From: Burkholderia stagnalis | Lineage (GTDB): Bacteria > Pseudomonadota > Gammaproteobacteria > Burkholderiales > Burkholderiaceae | NCBI RefSeq assembly: GCF_902830275.1 | Contig: NZ_CADESW010000020.1 | Span: forward strand, 88,868-152,867 | DNA: 64,000 nucleotides | Direction of reading: 5' to 3' | Shown here: positions 17,224 through 25,647 of the stretch, piece by piece | Numbering within the stretch: the stretch's first letter is position 1 | Layout of the letters: the number at the start of each line of letters is the position of its first letter | Translations under genes and position numbers: made by a program | The notes under the pieces: generated by a model | Told to the model about the DNA's origin: nothing | Seen by the model: the letters and a program-made list of their open reading frames with translations, nothing else | Databases searched by the model: none

Positions 17224-19035
17224 ATGCGCCCTCCGATTTCCTCGCTTGCCACCCTGTTGCTCCTGCCCGCTCTCGCTGCCGCGCCGGCGTTCGCGGCCAC
17301 GGCCGCGCCCGTCAGCTCGACCTGCGGCGGCAGCGCGACGCCGATCGCCGAGATCCAAGGCCCGGGCGCGCCGTCGCCGCTTGCCGGTGAGACCGTGTCG
17401 ATCGAAGCCGTCGTCACCGCCGATTTCGGCGGCGCGGACGGTTTCAGCGGCTTCTTCGTCCAGCAGGCGGACCCGCAGCGCCGCAACCAGCCGGGCGTCT
17501 CCGAGGGGCTGTTCGTCTATGCGCCGAAAGTGCGTGCGAAGGCCGGCGATCTCGTCCATGTGACGGGCAAGGTCGAGGAGAAGTACGGGCAGACGCAGCT
17601 CACGCTGTCGGGCGGCATCGCGGTGTGCGCGAGCGGCCAGTCGGTCACGCCCGCGACGCTCACGCTGCCCGTCGACAACGTGAATACATTCGCCGCGTAT
17701 GAAGGCATGCTCGTGCGGCTGCCGCAGAAGCTGAACGTCACCGACAACTACGAGCTCGGCCGCTACGGCAGCGTGCTGCTCAGCAACGGCCGCCTGCGCA
17801 CGCCGACGAGCGTCGTGCCGCCCGCGCAGGCGCAGTCGCAAATCGACGCGAACGCGCGCAACCGGCTCGTGCTCGACGACGGCTCGAACAAGCAGAACCC
17901 CGCGACCGTGCCGTATCCGTCGCCCGCGCTGTCGGCCGCGAACACGCTGCGCGCGGGCTACGCGGTCAGCAACGTCGAAGGCGTGCTCGAGATGCGCTAT
18001 GGCGCGTGGCGCCTGCAGCCGGTGCCTGGCGCACCCGCGCCGGCGTTCGATGCACGCGCGAATCCGCGCACCGCGGCGCCCGCGCGCGATCGGCACGCGA
18101 ACCTGCGCGTCGCTTCATTCAATGTCCTTAATTATTTCAACGGCAACGGCCTCGGCGGCGGCTTCGACGATCCGAACAACCGCGGCGCGAAGACCTATCA
18201 GGAGTTCGTGCGCCAGGACGCGAAGATCGTCAGCGCGCTGAAGGCGCTCGATGCCGACGTGATCGGCCTGATGGAAATCCAGAACAACGGCTACGGCGAA
18301 CTGAGCGCGGTGCGTCAGCTCGCGGCGAAGCTCGGCGACGGCTGGCGCGTGGTCGACCCGGGCACGTCGCGGCTCGGCGGCGACGCGATCGCGGTCGCGC
18401 TGATCTACGACAGCCGCAAGGTCGAACCGGTCGGCCGCGCGGCCACGCTCGCGATCGACGACAAGAACCGCCAGCCGCTCGCGCAGACGTTCCGGCGCAT
18501 CGGCGGCAAGCATGCGCTGACCGTCGCGGTGAACCATCTGAAATCGAAGAACTGCCCGGACGCAACCAACGACGATCTCGATCAGGGCGACGGCCAGGGT
18601 TGCTGGAACCCGACGCGCACGCGCGCGGCGGCGAAGCTCGCCGACTGGCTCGCGGGCACGCCGACCGGCGCGTCGAGCCAGGGCGTGTTGCTGATCGGCG
18701 ATTTCAACAGCTACACGCACGAGGATCCGATCCGCCTGCTCGAGTCGCGCGGCTATCGCAACCTCGTGTCGCGCTGGCTGGGCGACAAGGCCTACAGCTA
18801 CGTGTACAACGGCGAAGCGGGCTATCTCGATCACGCACTCGCAACGCTGCCGCTCGCGGCGCACGTGAAGGCCGTGCACGAATGGCACATCAATGCGGAC
18901 GAGCCGGTCGCGCTGCAGTACACGCTCGCGTACAAGACGGCCGAGCAGCAGCGCACGTATTACGCGCCGGATGCATATCGTTCGTCGGATCATGATCCGG
19001 TGCTGGTCGATATCGCGTTGCCGGGCGGGCGGTGA
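17224..19035 (+). CDS. ExeM/NucH-type extracellular endonuclease
   Basis: A 603-residue secreted nuclease. It has a signal peptide (MRPPISSLATLLLLPALAAAPAFA), an OB/LTD-like N-terminal half (about 40-270) and a C-terminal exonuclease-endonuclease-phosphatase domain from about 300. Nuclease motifs are ASFNVLNYFNGNG, MEIQNNGYG, LIGDFNSYTHEDP and SSDHDPVLVDI (the catalytic DH pair). The length and opening Cys-rich TCGG segment match ExeM-type enzymes, which degrade extracellular DNA. It stands alone on the plus strand. Confidence 0.9.
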   Translation: MRPPISSLATLLLLPALAAAPAFAATAAPVSSTCGGSATPIAEIQGPGAPSPLAGETVSIEAVVTADFGGADGFSGFFVQQADPQRRNQPGVSEGLFVYAPKVRAKAGDLVHVTGKVEEKYGQTQLTLSGGIAVCASGQSVTPATLTLPVDNVNTFAAYEGMLVRLPQKLNVTDNYELGRYGSVLLSNGRLRTPTSVVPPAQAQSQIDANARNRLVLDDGSNKQNPATVPYPSPALSAANTLRAGYAVSNVEGVLEMRYGAWRLQPVPGAPAPAFDARANPRTAAPARDRHANLRVASFNVLNYFNGNGLGGGFDDPNNRGAKTYQEFVRQDAKIVSALKALDADVIGLMEIQNNGYGELSAVRQLAAKLGDGWRVVDPGTSRLGGDAIAVALIYDSRKVEPVGRAATLAIDDKNRQPLAQTFRRIGGKHALTVAVNHLKSKNCPDATNDDLDQGDGQGCWNPTRTRAAAKLADWLAGTPTGASSQGVLLIGDFNSYTHEDPIRLLESRGYRNLVSRWLGDKAYSYVYNGEAGYLDHALATLPLAAHVKAVHEWHINADEPVALQYTLAYKTAEQQRTYYAPDAYRSSDHDPVLVDIALPGGR

Positions 19036-19271
19036 TGGGCGGGTGAGTGCCTCTCGAAGGGCGGCGCGCGCGGCATGCGCGCGTCGTCCAGTGCGCGGTG
19101 GCATGCGAGGTGGCGTGCCGCCCGCACGCGATGTGCTTGCGACTTGGCCGGACGCGTTGCGCCGGCCTTGCGCGCTTTTACGCGAGCACGTATTTTTCAA
19201 CGGTCAGTTCGTCATGCGCGTCATGGCGCTTGAGCCTGTTACGACCACATCGTTGACTAATGGAGGGATTC

Positions 19272-19601
19272 ATGCAGAAAAACGAAACGCTGAACATCGG
19301 CCAGGAAAACAGCGATCTGTCGATTTCCATCAATTCCCATGGCGAGACGACCATCGTGTATGAGGCGAAGCAGGCGACGTTCAACGATCGAGCGGCGGTG
19401 CGCGATCTTGCCGGCGCCATTGCGTCGCGGCTCGGGCTCGAGACCTACGAGGACGGCACGCAGCTCGGTGGCTCCGAGAGCGCTCGCGTCCGCGCGTTCG
19501 ACAGCTATCCGGAGCGGGCCCGGATCACGGCGAACAAGATCTATCTGGATCACAAGCTGGGGCCCGCGAAGGGCGCCAAGGTGAAGGTGAACAAGATCTA
19601 G
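19272..19601 (+). CDS. Small hypothetical protein (109 aa)
   Basis: Starts at ATG 19272, where a GGAGG site lies seven bases upstream; an ATG-like start at 19260 is less well placed. The product is soluble, with no signal peptide, and reads MQKNETLNIGQENSDLSISI at the start and KGAKVKVNKI at the basic end. No family is recognised. It has normal host codon use and is flanked by the nuclease and a convergent PLP enzyme. Confidence 0.6.
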   Translation: MQKNETLNIGQENSDLSISINSHGETTIVYEAKQATFNDRAAVRDLAGAIASRLGLETYEDGTQLGGSESARVRAFDSYPERARITANKIYLDHKLGPAKGAKVKVNKI

Positions 19602-19687
19602 GCGCGCGTGGTGCGCGGCGAAGATGCGTGTTCGGCCCGCCGCGATCGGGCCTGTCCGGCGCAGCTGCGCAAATCACGCCACGTCGC

Positions 19688-20818
19688 TCACCACCCGTAG
19701 AATCGCGGCCATGTCTGCACCACGCCGTCTTCGTCGACGGCGTGATATTCGGGATGTTGCGCACCGGTGGCGCACGCGTGGTTCGGCAGAATGCGCAGGC
19801 GGGTGCCGAGGGGAAACTGCTTCGCGATGTCGGTGTCAGGCGTGACCAGCCGCGACACGATGCCGTGCTCCTGGTTGGCTGCGCTCACGACGTATTCCCC
19901 GAGCACCTCGCCGTTTTCGGTGCAGACCTGTCCGTAACCAAAATCCCGGTTCTGACGCTGCGTGCCGCGGTCGCGGCTCATGGCCATCCAGCCCGCGTCG
20001 ACGATCGCCCAGCCTTTCTCCTGCTGATGCCCGATGACGGTCGTCAGCACCGACAGCGCGATATCGGAAAGCGCGCATACCCCCACGTTGTGCATGACGA
20101 GGTCGAACATCGCATAAACGCCGGCCCGAACTTCCGTGACGCCGTCGAGGTTCTCGGCCGAGAGCGCGGTGGGCGTCGATCCGATGCTCACGACCGGGCA
20201 GGGCAGCCGGGCAGCCCTGAGGCGCTCCGCGGCATGCACGGTGCGGCTGCGCTCCTGCTCGGCAATCTTCACCAGGGCTTCCCGGGCGTCGTATTCGTAG
20301 CTGGAGCCGGCGTGCGCCAGCACACCGCCAAGTTTCATTCCGCCGTCGACGAGCGCGCGTCCCACGTCGATCAACAACGTGTCGTCGGGCTGGATGCCCG
20401 AGCGATGACCGTCGACGTCGACTTCGATCCACACTTCGAAGCATTCGCCGTGCTCGCGCCCGAAGCCGGCGATTGCCTGCGCCGCCTGCAGGTTGTCGGC
20501 GACGATCTTCAGGTCGCAGCCTTGGCGGCGAAGCGCGAGCGCGTGGCGAAGTTTCGCGGGCACCATGCCGACCGCGTAGACGATGTCCCGGATACCGCTC
20601 GCGAAGAACTGCTCGGCTTCCTTGAGCGTCGACACCGTGATGCCCTGCGCGCCCGCTGCGATTTGCGCGTCGACCACGTGTGCGCATTTGGTGGTCTTCA
20701 CGTGCGGCCGGAACTTGACCCCGAGCGTGTCCAGATGCGCCTGCATGCGGTCGATGTTGTGACGCATGCGGCCGACGTCGATCAATGCGGCCGGTGTGTC
20801 GAGCGTTTCAATGTGCAT
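19688..20818 (-). CDS. D-serine dehydratase / D-threonine aldolase-like PLP enzyme
   Basis: A 376-residue fold-type III PLP enzyme. The N-terminal alanine-racemase-like barrel carries the PLP lysine in FRPHVKTTKCAH (Lys41). The C-terminal D-ser_dehydrat domain contains ILPNHACATG near residue 350, where the metal pair is His-x-Cys. As I recall, eukaryotic-type D-serine dehydratases have His/Cys and D-threonine aldolases His/Asp, so dehydratase activity is favoured; this is inference. It lies downstream of a LysR gene on the same strand, separated by a region with a CATTAAA/TTTAATG palindrome. Confidence 0.87.
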   Translation of the reverse strand: MHIETLDTPAALIDVGRMRHNIDRMQAHLDTLGVKFRPHVKTTKCAHVVDAQIAAGAQGITVSTLKEAEQFFASGIRDIVYAVGMVPAKLRHALALRRQGCDLKIVADNLQAAQAIAGFGREHGECFEVWIEVDVDGHRSGIQPDDTLLIDVGRALVDGGMKLGGVLAHAGSSYEYDAREALVKIAEQERSRTVHAAERLRAARLPCPVVSIGSTPTALSAENLDGVTEVRAGVYAMFDLVMHNVGVCALSDIALSVLTTVIGHQQEKGWAIVDAGWMAMSRDRGTQRQNRDFGYGQVCTENGEVLGEYVVSAANQEHGIVSRLVTPDTDIAKQFPLGTRLRILPNHACATGAQHPEYHAVDEDGVVQTWPRFYGW

Positions 20819-20899
20819 GATGTGTTGCCTCGATAGGTTGCCGATGCGAACACTTTAGGCTCGGTGATCCGCGCTGTGTTTAACGCCTGCATAATCCGT

Positions 20900-20918
20900 C
20901 ATTAAATTCTTTTTAATG
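20900..20918. promoter_or_regulatory. Palindrome upstream of the D-amino-acid enzyme
   Basis: CATTAAA and TTTAATG are separated by five bases (TTCTT) in the gap between the LysR gene and the PLP enzyme gene. The same TTAATG/CATTAA half-sites recur just upstream of the LysR start, so both may be bound by that regulator. Confidence 0.5.
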
Positions 20919-20946
20919 CGTGGAGCGACCCGGGACGAAGCACGAC

Positions 20947-21873
20947 TCACGCCCTGTTGCGCCAGGGCGGCGGGCTGAGAAATTGCTTCGCCGCTTCGAG
21001 AAAGATCCGTTGCCGCACGGATCGGCCGGTTCGCGACGGCAAGAGCGCGGTGACGGGCGCGGACGGCAAATGCCAGTCGGGCAGCAACCGGACGAGCTTG
21101 CCGTTCGCGAGCAATGGCGCGACGTCCCATTCGGAGCGCTCCACGATCCCGAGCCCGGCCAGCGCCCATTCCGTGATGACGGTGCCGTCGTTGGACGAAA
21201 GCGCACCTGCGACGCGAATGACGGCGGAGCGTCGCGGGTCGCTTTCGTTGTCGCCCGGTTGAGAGAAGCGCCATCGCGGCACGTCCTCGTCGTTCTCCCG
21301 CAGGCATAAGCAGTTGTAGCGCGCGAGGTCGGACGGATGGTTCAGATCCTTGATGCGGCGCGCGTACTTGGGGCTTGCGCACAGGAATCGCTCGTTCGGC
21401 GCGAGCGGATAGCCGACCCAGGATGATGACCTGAGGTTGCCGACGTGCACGACCACGTCGGCTCCCGGCGCGCTGGTCAATGGGCTTTCGGACAGATGCA
21501 GCGATATTTCGAGCTTCGGATGAGCAAGCTGCACGTCGCGCACGATCCGGGACACGTATTTCCGACCGAAGCCAAACGGTGCGACGACGCGCAGCGTGCC
21601 TTGTACTTCGCCGTGGTCTCCGGAGATGTGGACTGGCAGCGCCTCCACGCGCTCGAGAATGTCGAGGGCTTCCTGGTACAGGCGCTGCCCTTCGTCTGTC
21701 AGGGAAATGCCCTTCGATTTGCGCACCGCGAGCCGCACGCCCAGTCGCTCCTCCATTTTCTGCAGGCGAATCGTGACGGCAGGGGGCGTGAGATCGAGCA
21801 GGCGCGCGGCCGATGCCAGTGAACGCGACGCGCCGATGGCGCGAATCACGCGAAGGTCTTCCAGGTCGAGCAT
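20947..21873 (-). CDS. LysR family transcriptional regulator
   Basis: A 308-residue LysR protein. The ATG at 21873 gives the usual N-terminus (MLDLEDLRVIRAIGASRSLASAARLLDLTPPAVTIRLQKMEERLGVRL); an ATG at 21906 is possible. The effector region follows from VVAPFGFGRKYVSRIVRDVQ, typical of the GcvA/DsdC-like type with F-G-x-x-Y/H. It is transcribed towards the D-amino-acid PLP enzyme 128 bases downstream and probably regulates it. Confidence 0.9.
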   Translation of the reverse strand: MLDLEDLRVIRAIGASRSLASAARLLDLTPPAVTIRLQKMEERLGVRLAVRKSKGISLTDEGQRLYQEALDILERVEALPVHISGDHGEVQGTLRVVAPFGFGRKYVSRIVRDVQLAHPKLEISLHLSESPLTSAPGADVVVHVGNLRSSSWVGYPLAPNERFLCASPKYARRIKDLNHPSDLARYNCLCLRENDEDVPRWRFSQPGDNESDPRRSAVIRVAGALSSNDGTVITEWALAGLGIVERSEWDVAPLLANGKLVRLLPDWHLPSAPVTALLPSRTGRSVRQRIFLEAAKQFLSPPPWRNRA

Positions 21874-21883
21874 GGTGTGTGCC

Positions 21884-21909
21884 TTAATGCCGGGGTTGTC
21901 AGCCATTAA
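21884..21909. promoter_or_regulatory. TTAATG...CATTAA half-site pair at LysR promoter
   Basis: TTAATG and CATTAA are separated by 14 bases immediately upstream of the LysR start at 21873. They match the half-sites at 20900-20918, which suggests autoregulation. Confidence 0.4.
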
Positions 21910-22162
21910 ACGATTCGCGGCGTTACGACGCGACGCCGATACGAATCCGGACTTCGTCCGGGCCGCAGCAGGATTCGAAATCCGACAGGAAACTGCGCTG
22001 GACATGTGGATGCCGGTCAAATCGAATCTTACTTGGCGCCCCGGCCTGAAGACCGTAGCCGGTCCGTTTTGGCCTTGAAAATAAGTCCGCTGCGATCGCA
22101 GCGCCCGGACTACAGTGGATATTTTCCCGTCGTTCACACGAAGGTTGACGCGAGGTCGAGCC

Positions 22163-22495
22163 ATGGAACTTCAAACCGGTAACGTGTTCAGCGTCGAAGC
22201 GAAGCGCGGCGGCGACGAGCGGATCGACATGCTCGTCACGGGGCAGCGCCTGAACGTGGAGCGGATCGTGTCGATGGGGCACGCGAGTCCGGAGGGGTTC
22301 TGGTACGACGACTCGCGCGCCGAATGGGTCGTGCTGTTGTCGGGGGCTGCCGTGCTGGAGTTCGAGGAGGATGCGACGCTGCACGACATGCGCCCCGGCG
22401 ACTACGTGCTGATCGAGCCGCATTGCCGGCATCGCGTGGCGTGGACGCATGCGGAGGAGCCGACTGTCTGGCTGGCGATCTATTACGAGCGGTGA
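22163..22495 (+). CDS. Cupin domain protein
   Basis: A 110-residue cupin starting at ATG 22163 with a GAGG-like site upstream. It shows WYDDSRAEWVVLLSGAAVLEFEEDA (first motif, with W-x-x-L-L-x-G) and MRPGDYVLIEPHCRHRVAWTHAEEPTVWLAIYY, where the second motif keeps both His residues. Proteins of this sort are often annotated as cupins of the AraC-sensor or phosphomannose-isomerase-like type. The reaction is unknown. Confidence 0.85.
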   Translation: MELQTGNVFSVEAKRGGDERIDMLVTGQRLNVERIVSMGHASPEGFWYDDSRAEWVVLLSGAAVLEFEEDATLHDMRPGDYVLIEPHCRHRVAWTHAEEPTVWLAIYYER

Positions 22496-22649
22496 GTCGG
22501 GCGGCGATTCATATGCGGGACTTTCCGGTCATATGTGTTCGACCATTTCCAGTCGACGGGAAAACGCGAGTCGGGCATTCTTATGCGTGTTCATCCGGAT
22601 GAACCGCTGATACATCCAATAGAAGCCTCACAACACGCGGAGGTCAACC

Positions 22650-23036
22650 ATGGCATTGCAGCTTATCGCGCCTCAAGACAAATATATGCTGAAGGCGGGC
22701 GTCATTAGCCACGACGCCGTCATCGGGCATTTACATCAGGTGCTGAAGTCATTTGCCGCAAAACAGGAATACAGCAAGTTCTATATCGGCATCACCAGCA
22801 ATTTGAACACCCGGCTGGCCTCTCACCGGGCCAACAAGCCCGATTTCAAATGGATGTGCCCGATTTACGAGGAGGCCGGCAACCTCGTCGAGAACGCCTT
22901 CGACCGTCTGGAGCGCAAGGCCATCATGAAATTCAATGCCGGCATCAAGGACCAATCCGGTCAACTGCTACTGCAATGCAGCAACGGTCCAGGCGGTGCG
23001 TTGCCGAAGAACCTGCTCTATATCCTGGTCGGCTGA
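22650..23036 (+). CDS. Orphan GIY-YIG-like protein
   Basis: A 128-residue protein with a GGAGGT site before its ATG. Residues 44-60 read FYIGITSNLNTRLASHR, the Y-I-G-I-T-x-N-L-x-x-R-L-x-x-H core of GIY-YIG nucleases with Arg55 and His59, and Glu88 in DRLERKAI sits where the metal-binding Glu is expected. The first tyrosine of GIY is replaced by Phe or lies at Tyr41. Lower GC and an isolated position suggest acquisition. A nuclease role is inference from the motif only. Confidence 0.6.
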   Translation: MALQLIAPQDKYMLKAGVISHDAVIGHLHQVLKSFAAKQEYSKFYIGITSNLNTRLASHRANKPDFKWMCPIYEEAGNLVENAFDRLERKAIMKFNAGIKDQSGQLLLQCSNGPGGALPKNLLYILVG

Positions 23037-23069
23037 TTCGCGATCGCAGCCTGGAAGTTCGGCGCGATC

Positions 23070-24125
23070 TCAAGCCGACCGTCGTGACCGCCAGGCCTTC
23101 GGGCCCTGGCCCGTCCAGCGCCGGAACGAGCGCGTGAACGCGCTCTGCTCCGAGAAGCCGAGCAGGCCGGCGATTTCCGTCAGGGTCAGCTGGCGATCGC
23201 GTAGATACTCCTGCGCCAGATGCTGGCGCGTGCTTTCCCACAACGCCCGGAAGTTCGTGTCCGCCTCCTGCAGGCGCCGGTGCAGCGTGCGTTCGGACAG
23301 GTGCATGTCCTGTGCGATGTCCGCCAGCGTCACGCGCCCCTGACGCAGCCGCTGCGCCATCAGGCGACGGACCTGCTGCACGAAGTCATCTTCGTCCGGC
23401 AGTTGCTTCAGCAGTTCGTCGACCTGTTTCTCGAGGATGGCCAACAACTGCGGGTCGCGATGCTGCAACGGCAGTTGCAGCCAGTCCAGCGGGAAGCGGA
23501 CGCAGGTCTGCGCCTGGTCGAAACGCACCGGACACTGAAAGAACCGCCGGTAGGGCTCGGGATCGGCCGGCGCCGGGTTGACGAAATCGATGCCGGCGGG
23601 CGCGTCCGTCCGGCCGGTGATTTCGCGGGTGATCTGCATCAGCGTGGCGACCGCGCACTCATCCACCAGCGGGCCGGGCCGGCCGCGCTCCACGCCCCAG
23701 GACAGCGCCACCTCGACGCCGTCGGCCCCCGACGCCTGTCGCCACTGCAGCCGGTTGATGTCGTTGACGAGGCGTTCGTAGTGCTGCAGTCGCTCCAGGG
23801 CCGCGCCGAGCGTCACGCAGGATTGCAGAAAATAGCCGAGCAGGCCGAGATGGGTCAGGCGCGCGGATCGCCCGAGCCGCAGGCCCAGATCCGGTTGTGA
23901 CAGCTGCCGCGAGAAGTGGGTCAGCAGGGCCCGCCAGTCCTGCGCGGGTACGACGATGGCGCCGTCGTCCCGGCGGCGCAGTAGCGCGGCACCGAGCGGG
24001 ACATCCGCCACGCGCAGGTCGTGCGGCCGCAGGTAATCCTCCAGCACGGCCAGATAGGCGGCGCTGATGCTGCCCTGGATGGCGCCATCCGGTGTCGTGG
24101 CCGGCATTTCCGTCGTCTTGGTCAT
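23070..24125 (-). CDS. AraC family regulator with arabinose-binding-like N-domain
   Basis: A 351-residue protein starting at ATG 24125. The N-terminal 200 residues resemble the Arabinose_bd (PF12625) domain of OruR/GliR-type regulators (LSQPDLGLRLGRSARLTHLGLLGYFLQSCVTLGAALERLQHY). The C-terminal 100 residues carry two AraC HTHs (VTLADIAQDMHLSERTLHRRLQEADTNFRAL and LTEIAGLLGFSEQSAFTRSFRRWTGQGPKAWR). It is divergent from the sterol-desaturase-family gene at 24219 with only 93 bases between, so that gene is the likely target. Confidence 0.92.
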   Translation of the reverse strand: MTKTTEMPATTPDGAIQGSISAAYLAVLEDYLRPHDLRVADVPLGAALLRRRDDGAIVVPAQDWRALLTHFSRQLSQPDLGLRLGRSARLTHLGLLGYFLQSCVTLGAALERLQHYERLVNDINRLQWRQASGADGVEVALSWGVERGRPGPLVDECAVATLMQITREITGRTDAPAGIDFVNPAPADPEPYRRFFQCPVRFDQAQTCVRFPLDWLQLPLQHRDPQLLAILEKQVDELLKQLPDEDDFVQQVRRLMAQRLRQGRVTLADIAQDMHLSERTLHRRLQEADTNFRALWESTRQHLAQEYLRDRQLTLTEIAGLLGFSEQSAFTRSFRRWTGQGPKAWRSRRSA

Positions 24126-24218
24126 GGCGACAAGTGTCAAAAAATTGGCCGCGGCCGTCAAGCCATTGGGTCGGACGGGCGCTAAGCTGGCCACCATCGA
24201 CGCAACGAAGGATGGGCC

Positions 24219-25142
24219 ATGCAAGACATCGTGATGCACCTGAATCGGCTGTTGGCATGGCTGGAGCAGTGGACCGGATTCCCGGTCGATTCCAAGCAGG
24301 TCATCCTGGTCGCGCTGACGCCGATTTTCCTCGGTACGTTCTTCATCGAGTGGCGGGTCATGGTGCGGCGCGGGCAGGACAAGTACTTCAAGGGCCAGCT
24401 CATGCCCATCCTGACCAATCTCAACCTGGGGGCAACCTATCAGGCCTTCGAGCTGGTCGTGCACGCGTTGATTTTCATGTACGCGATGCACTGGGTGTAT
24501 GACCACCGTTTCCTGAATGTGCCGGTGAATGGGTGGACCATCGTGCCGCTCTTCATTCTGCTCGAGCTCTGCTACTACGTATTCCATCGCACCAGCCACC
24601 GCGTGCGCTGGTTCTGGTGCGCGCACGTGTTGCATCACAGCGGCGAGCACATGACGCTGAGCACGGCCATGCGCCAGAGCATGCTGTATTCGCTCACCGG
24701 CTACTGGCTGTTCTTCACGCCGCTGATGCTGATCGGCGTCAGCCCCGAGGTCACGCTGGCCATGTACGCCGTCAACCTGGCCTACCAGTTCTTCGTGCAC
24801 ACCGAGGCCGTGCGCAAGCTGCCGGCCTGGTATGAGTACATCTTCGTGACGCCGTCGCACCACCGCGTGCATCACGGCCGGAATCCGCAGTACATCGACA
24901 AGAATTACGGCGGGGTACTGATCGTTTTCGATCGCCTGTTCGGAACGTTCGCGCAGGAGGTCGAGCCGGTGGATTACGGGATCGTCCGCCAGGTCCACAG
25001 CAACAACATCATCACGCTGAACCTCCACGAGTTCGTGGACATGGTGAAGGACGTGATGAAGCCCGGGCCGCTGTCGCAGCGCGTCAAGCATCTGTGGGCG
25101 CCGCCGGAGTGGGAGCGGCCGGCGGCGGAGCAGAGGAGGTGA
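24219..25142 (+). CDS. Sterol desaturase / fatty acid hydroxylase family membrane enzyme
   Basis: A 307-residue integral membrane diiron enzyme with several hydrophobic segments (about 28-45, 80-100, 110-130, 150-185). The histidine clusters are intact: HRTSH, HVLHHSGEH and HHRVHHGRN. The family hydroxylates or desaturates lipids using O2. It is divergent from an AraC regulator. A small ORF with an excellent ribosome site starts four bases after its stop. The substrate cannot be read from the sequence. Confidence 0.92.
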   Translation: MQDIVMHLNRLLAWLEQWTGFPVDSKQVILVALTPIFLGTFFIEWRVMVRRGQDKYFKGQLMPILTNLNLGATYQAFELVVHALIFMYAMHWVYDHRFLNVPVNGWTIVPLFILLELCYYVFHRTSHRVRWFWCAHVLHHSGEHMTLSTAMRQSMLYSLTGYWLFFTPLMLIGVSPEVTLAMYAVNLAYQFFVHTEAVRKLPAWYEYIFVTPSHHRVHHGRNPQYIDKNYGGVLIVFDRLFGTFAQEVEPVDYGIVRQVHSNNIITLNLHEFVDMVKDVMKPGPLSQRVKHLWAPPEWERPAAEQRR

Positions 25143-25145
25143 GGA

Positions 25146-25286
25146 ATGGCGAGGCGGCCGGAAAGCGGTGGTGAGGACGGGGATGAGCCCGATCAAATTG
25201 ATGTCGAATTGGTGCGTGCCGATCAATTACGCTACAAGGATTTGTGGTATGGCGAAGTGCCGGGATATGGCGCGGTTTTTAGGTGA
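25146..25286 (+). CDS. Possible small protein (46 aa)
   Basis: An ATG at 25146 with a GAGGAGGTGAGG site opens a 46-residue frame (starts MARRPESGGEDGDEPDQIDV, ends EVPGYGAVFR), three bases after the desaturase-family stop. Its 3' half lies in the first copy of the duplicated segment; in the second copy the same frame is broken by a TGA soon after ATGTCGGAT. It may be a real small gene or a remnant. Confidence 0.35.
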   Translation: MARRPESGGEDGDEPDQIDVELVRADQLRYKDLWYGEVPGYGAVFR

Positions 25287-25376
25287 CGCGGCAAGGCGGT
25301 TTCGCGGTCTGCTGTAATAAAAAATACAGAGTAAAAATACAGCTGATTATTTCGGTTTGTCATTCATTGGCAGGCC
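25201..25376. repeat. Direct repeat copy 1 upstream of the biosynthetic cluster
   Basis: Starts ATGTCGAATT and ends TTTGTCATTCATTGGCAGGCC. It aligns imperfectly along its whole length with 25415-25579; shared blocks include GGATATGGC, AGGCGGTTTC and the last 20 bases. It is A/T-rich in the middle, unlike the neighbouring genes. Confidence 0.75.
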
Positions 25377-25414
25377 ACTCCCTCTGAAAGTACGACGTCC
25401 CCCGTCATCGTTTC

Positions 25415-25579
25415 ATGTCGGATTGATGCATTGCGCAAATCAATAGCGCTACATGAGTTTGTAGTGTGAAGAAATGCAAGGATATGGCACAGTGCGACAG
25501 CCCAGTCAGGCGGTTTCACGGTCAGCGTACAATTAAAAAACACGGCGGAATTTTTCGGCTTGTCATTCATTGGCAGGCC
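25415..25579. repeat. Direct repeat copy 2 upstream of the biosynthetic cluster
   Basis: The second, diverged copy of the 25201-25376 segment, ending CTTGTCATTCATTGGCAGGCC about 70 bases before the first enzyme gene. A duplicated promoter or regulator-binding region is the simplest reading. The gap 25287-25647 holds no other gene. Confidence 0.75.
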
Positions 25580-25647
25580 GGCGGCTTCACGTCAATTGCG
25601 CGCTGCGTGTGCCGCTTTGGAGTGAAAATCATTGATAAATGGGGACT

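Noticed and set aside
25364..25570. A 68-codon minus-strand frame in the duplicated leader
   Set aside because: The equivalent frame in the other copy stops after six codons and no family is seen.
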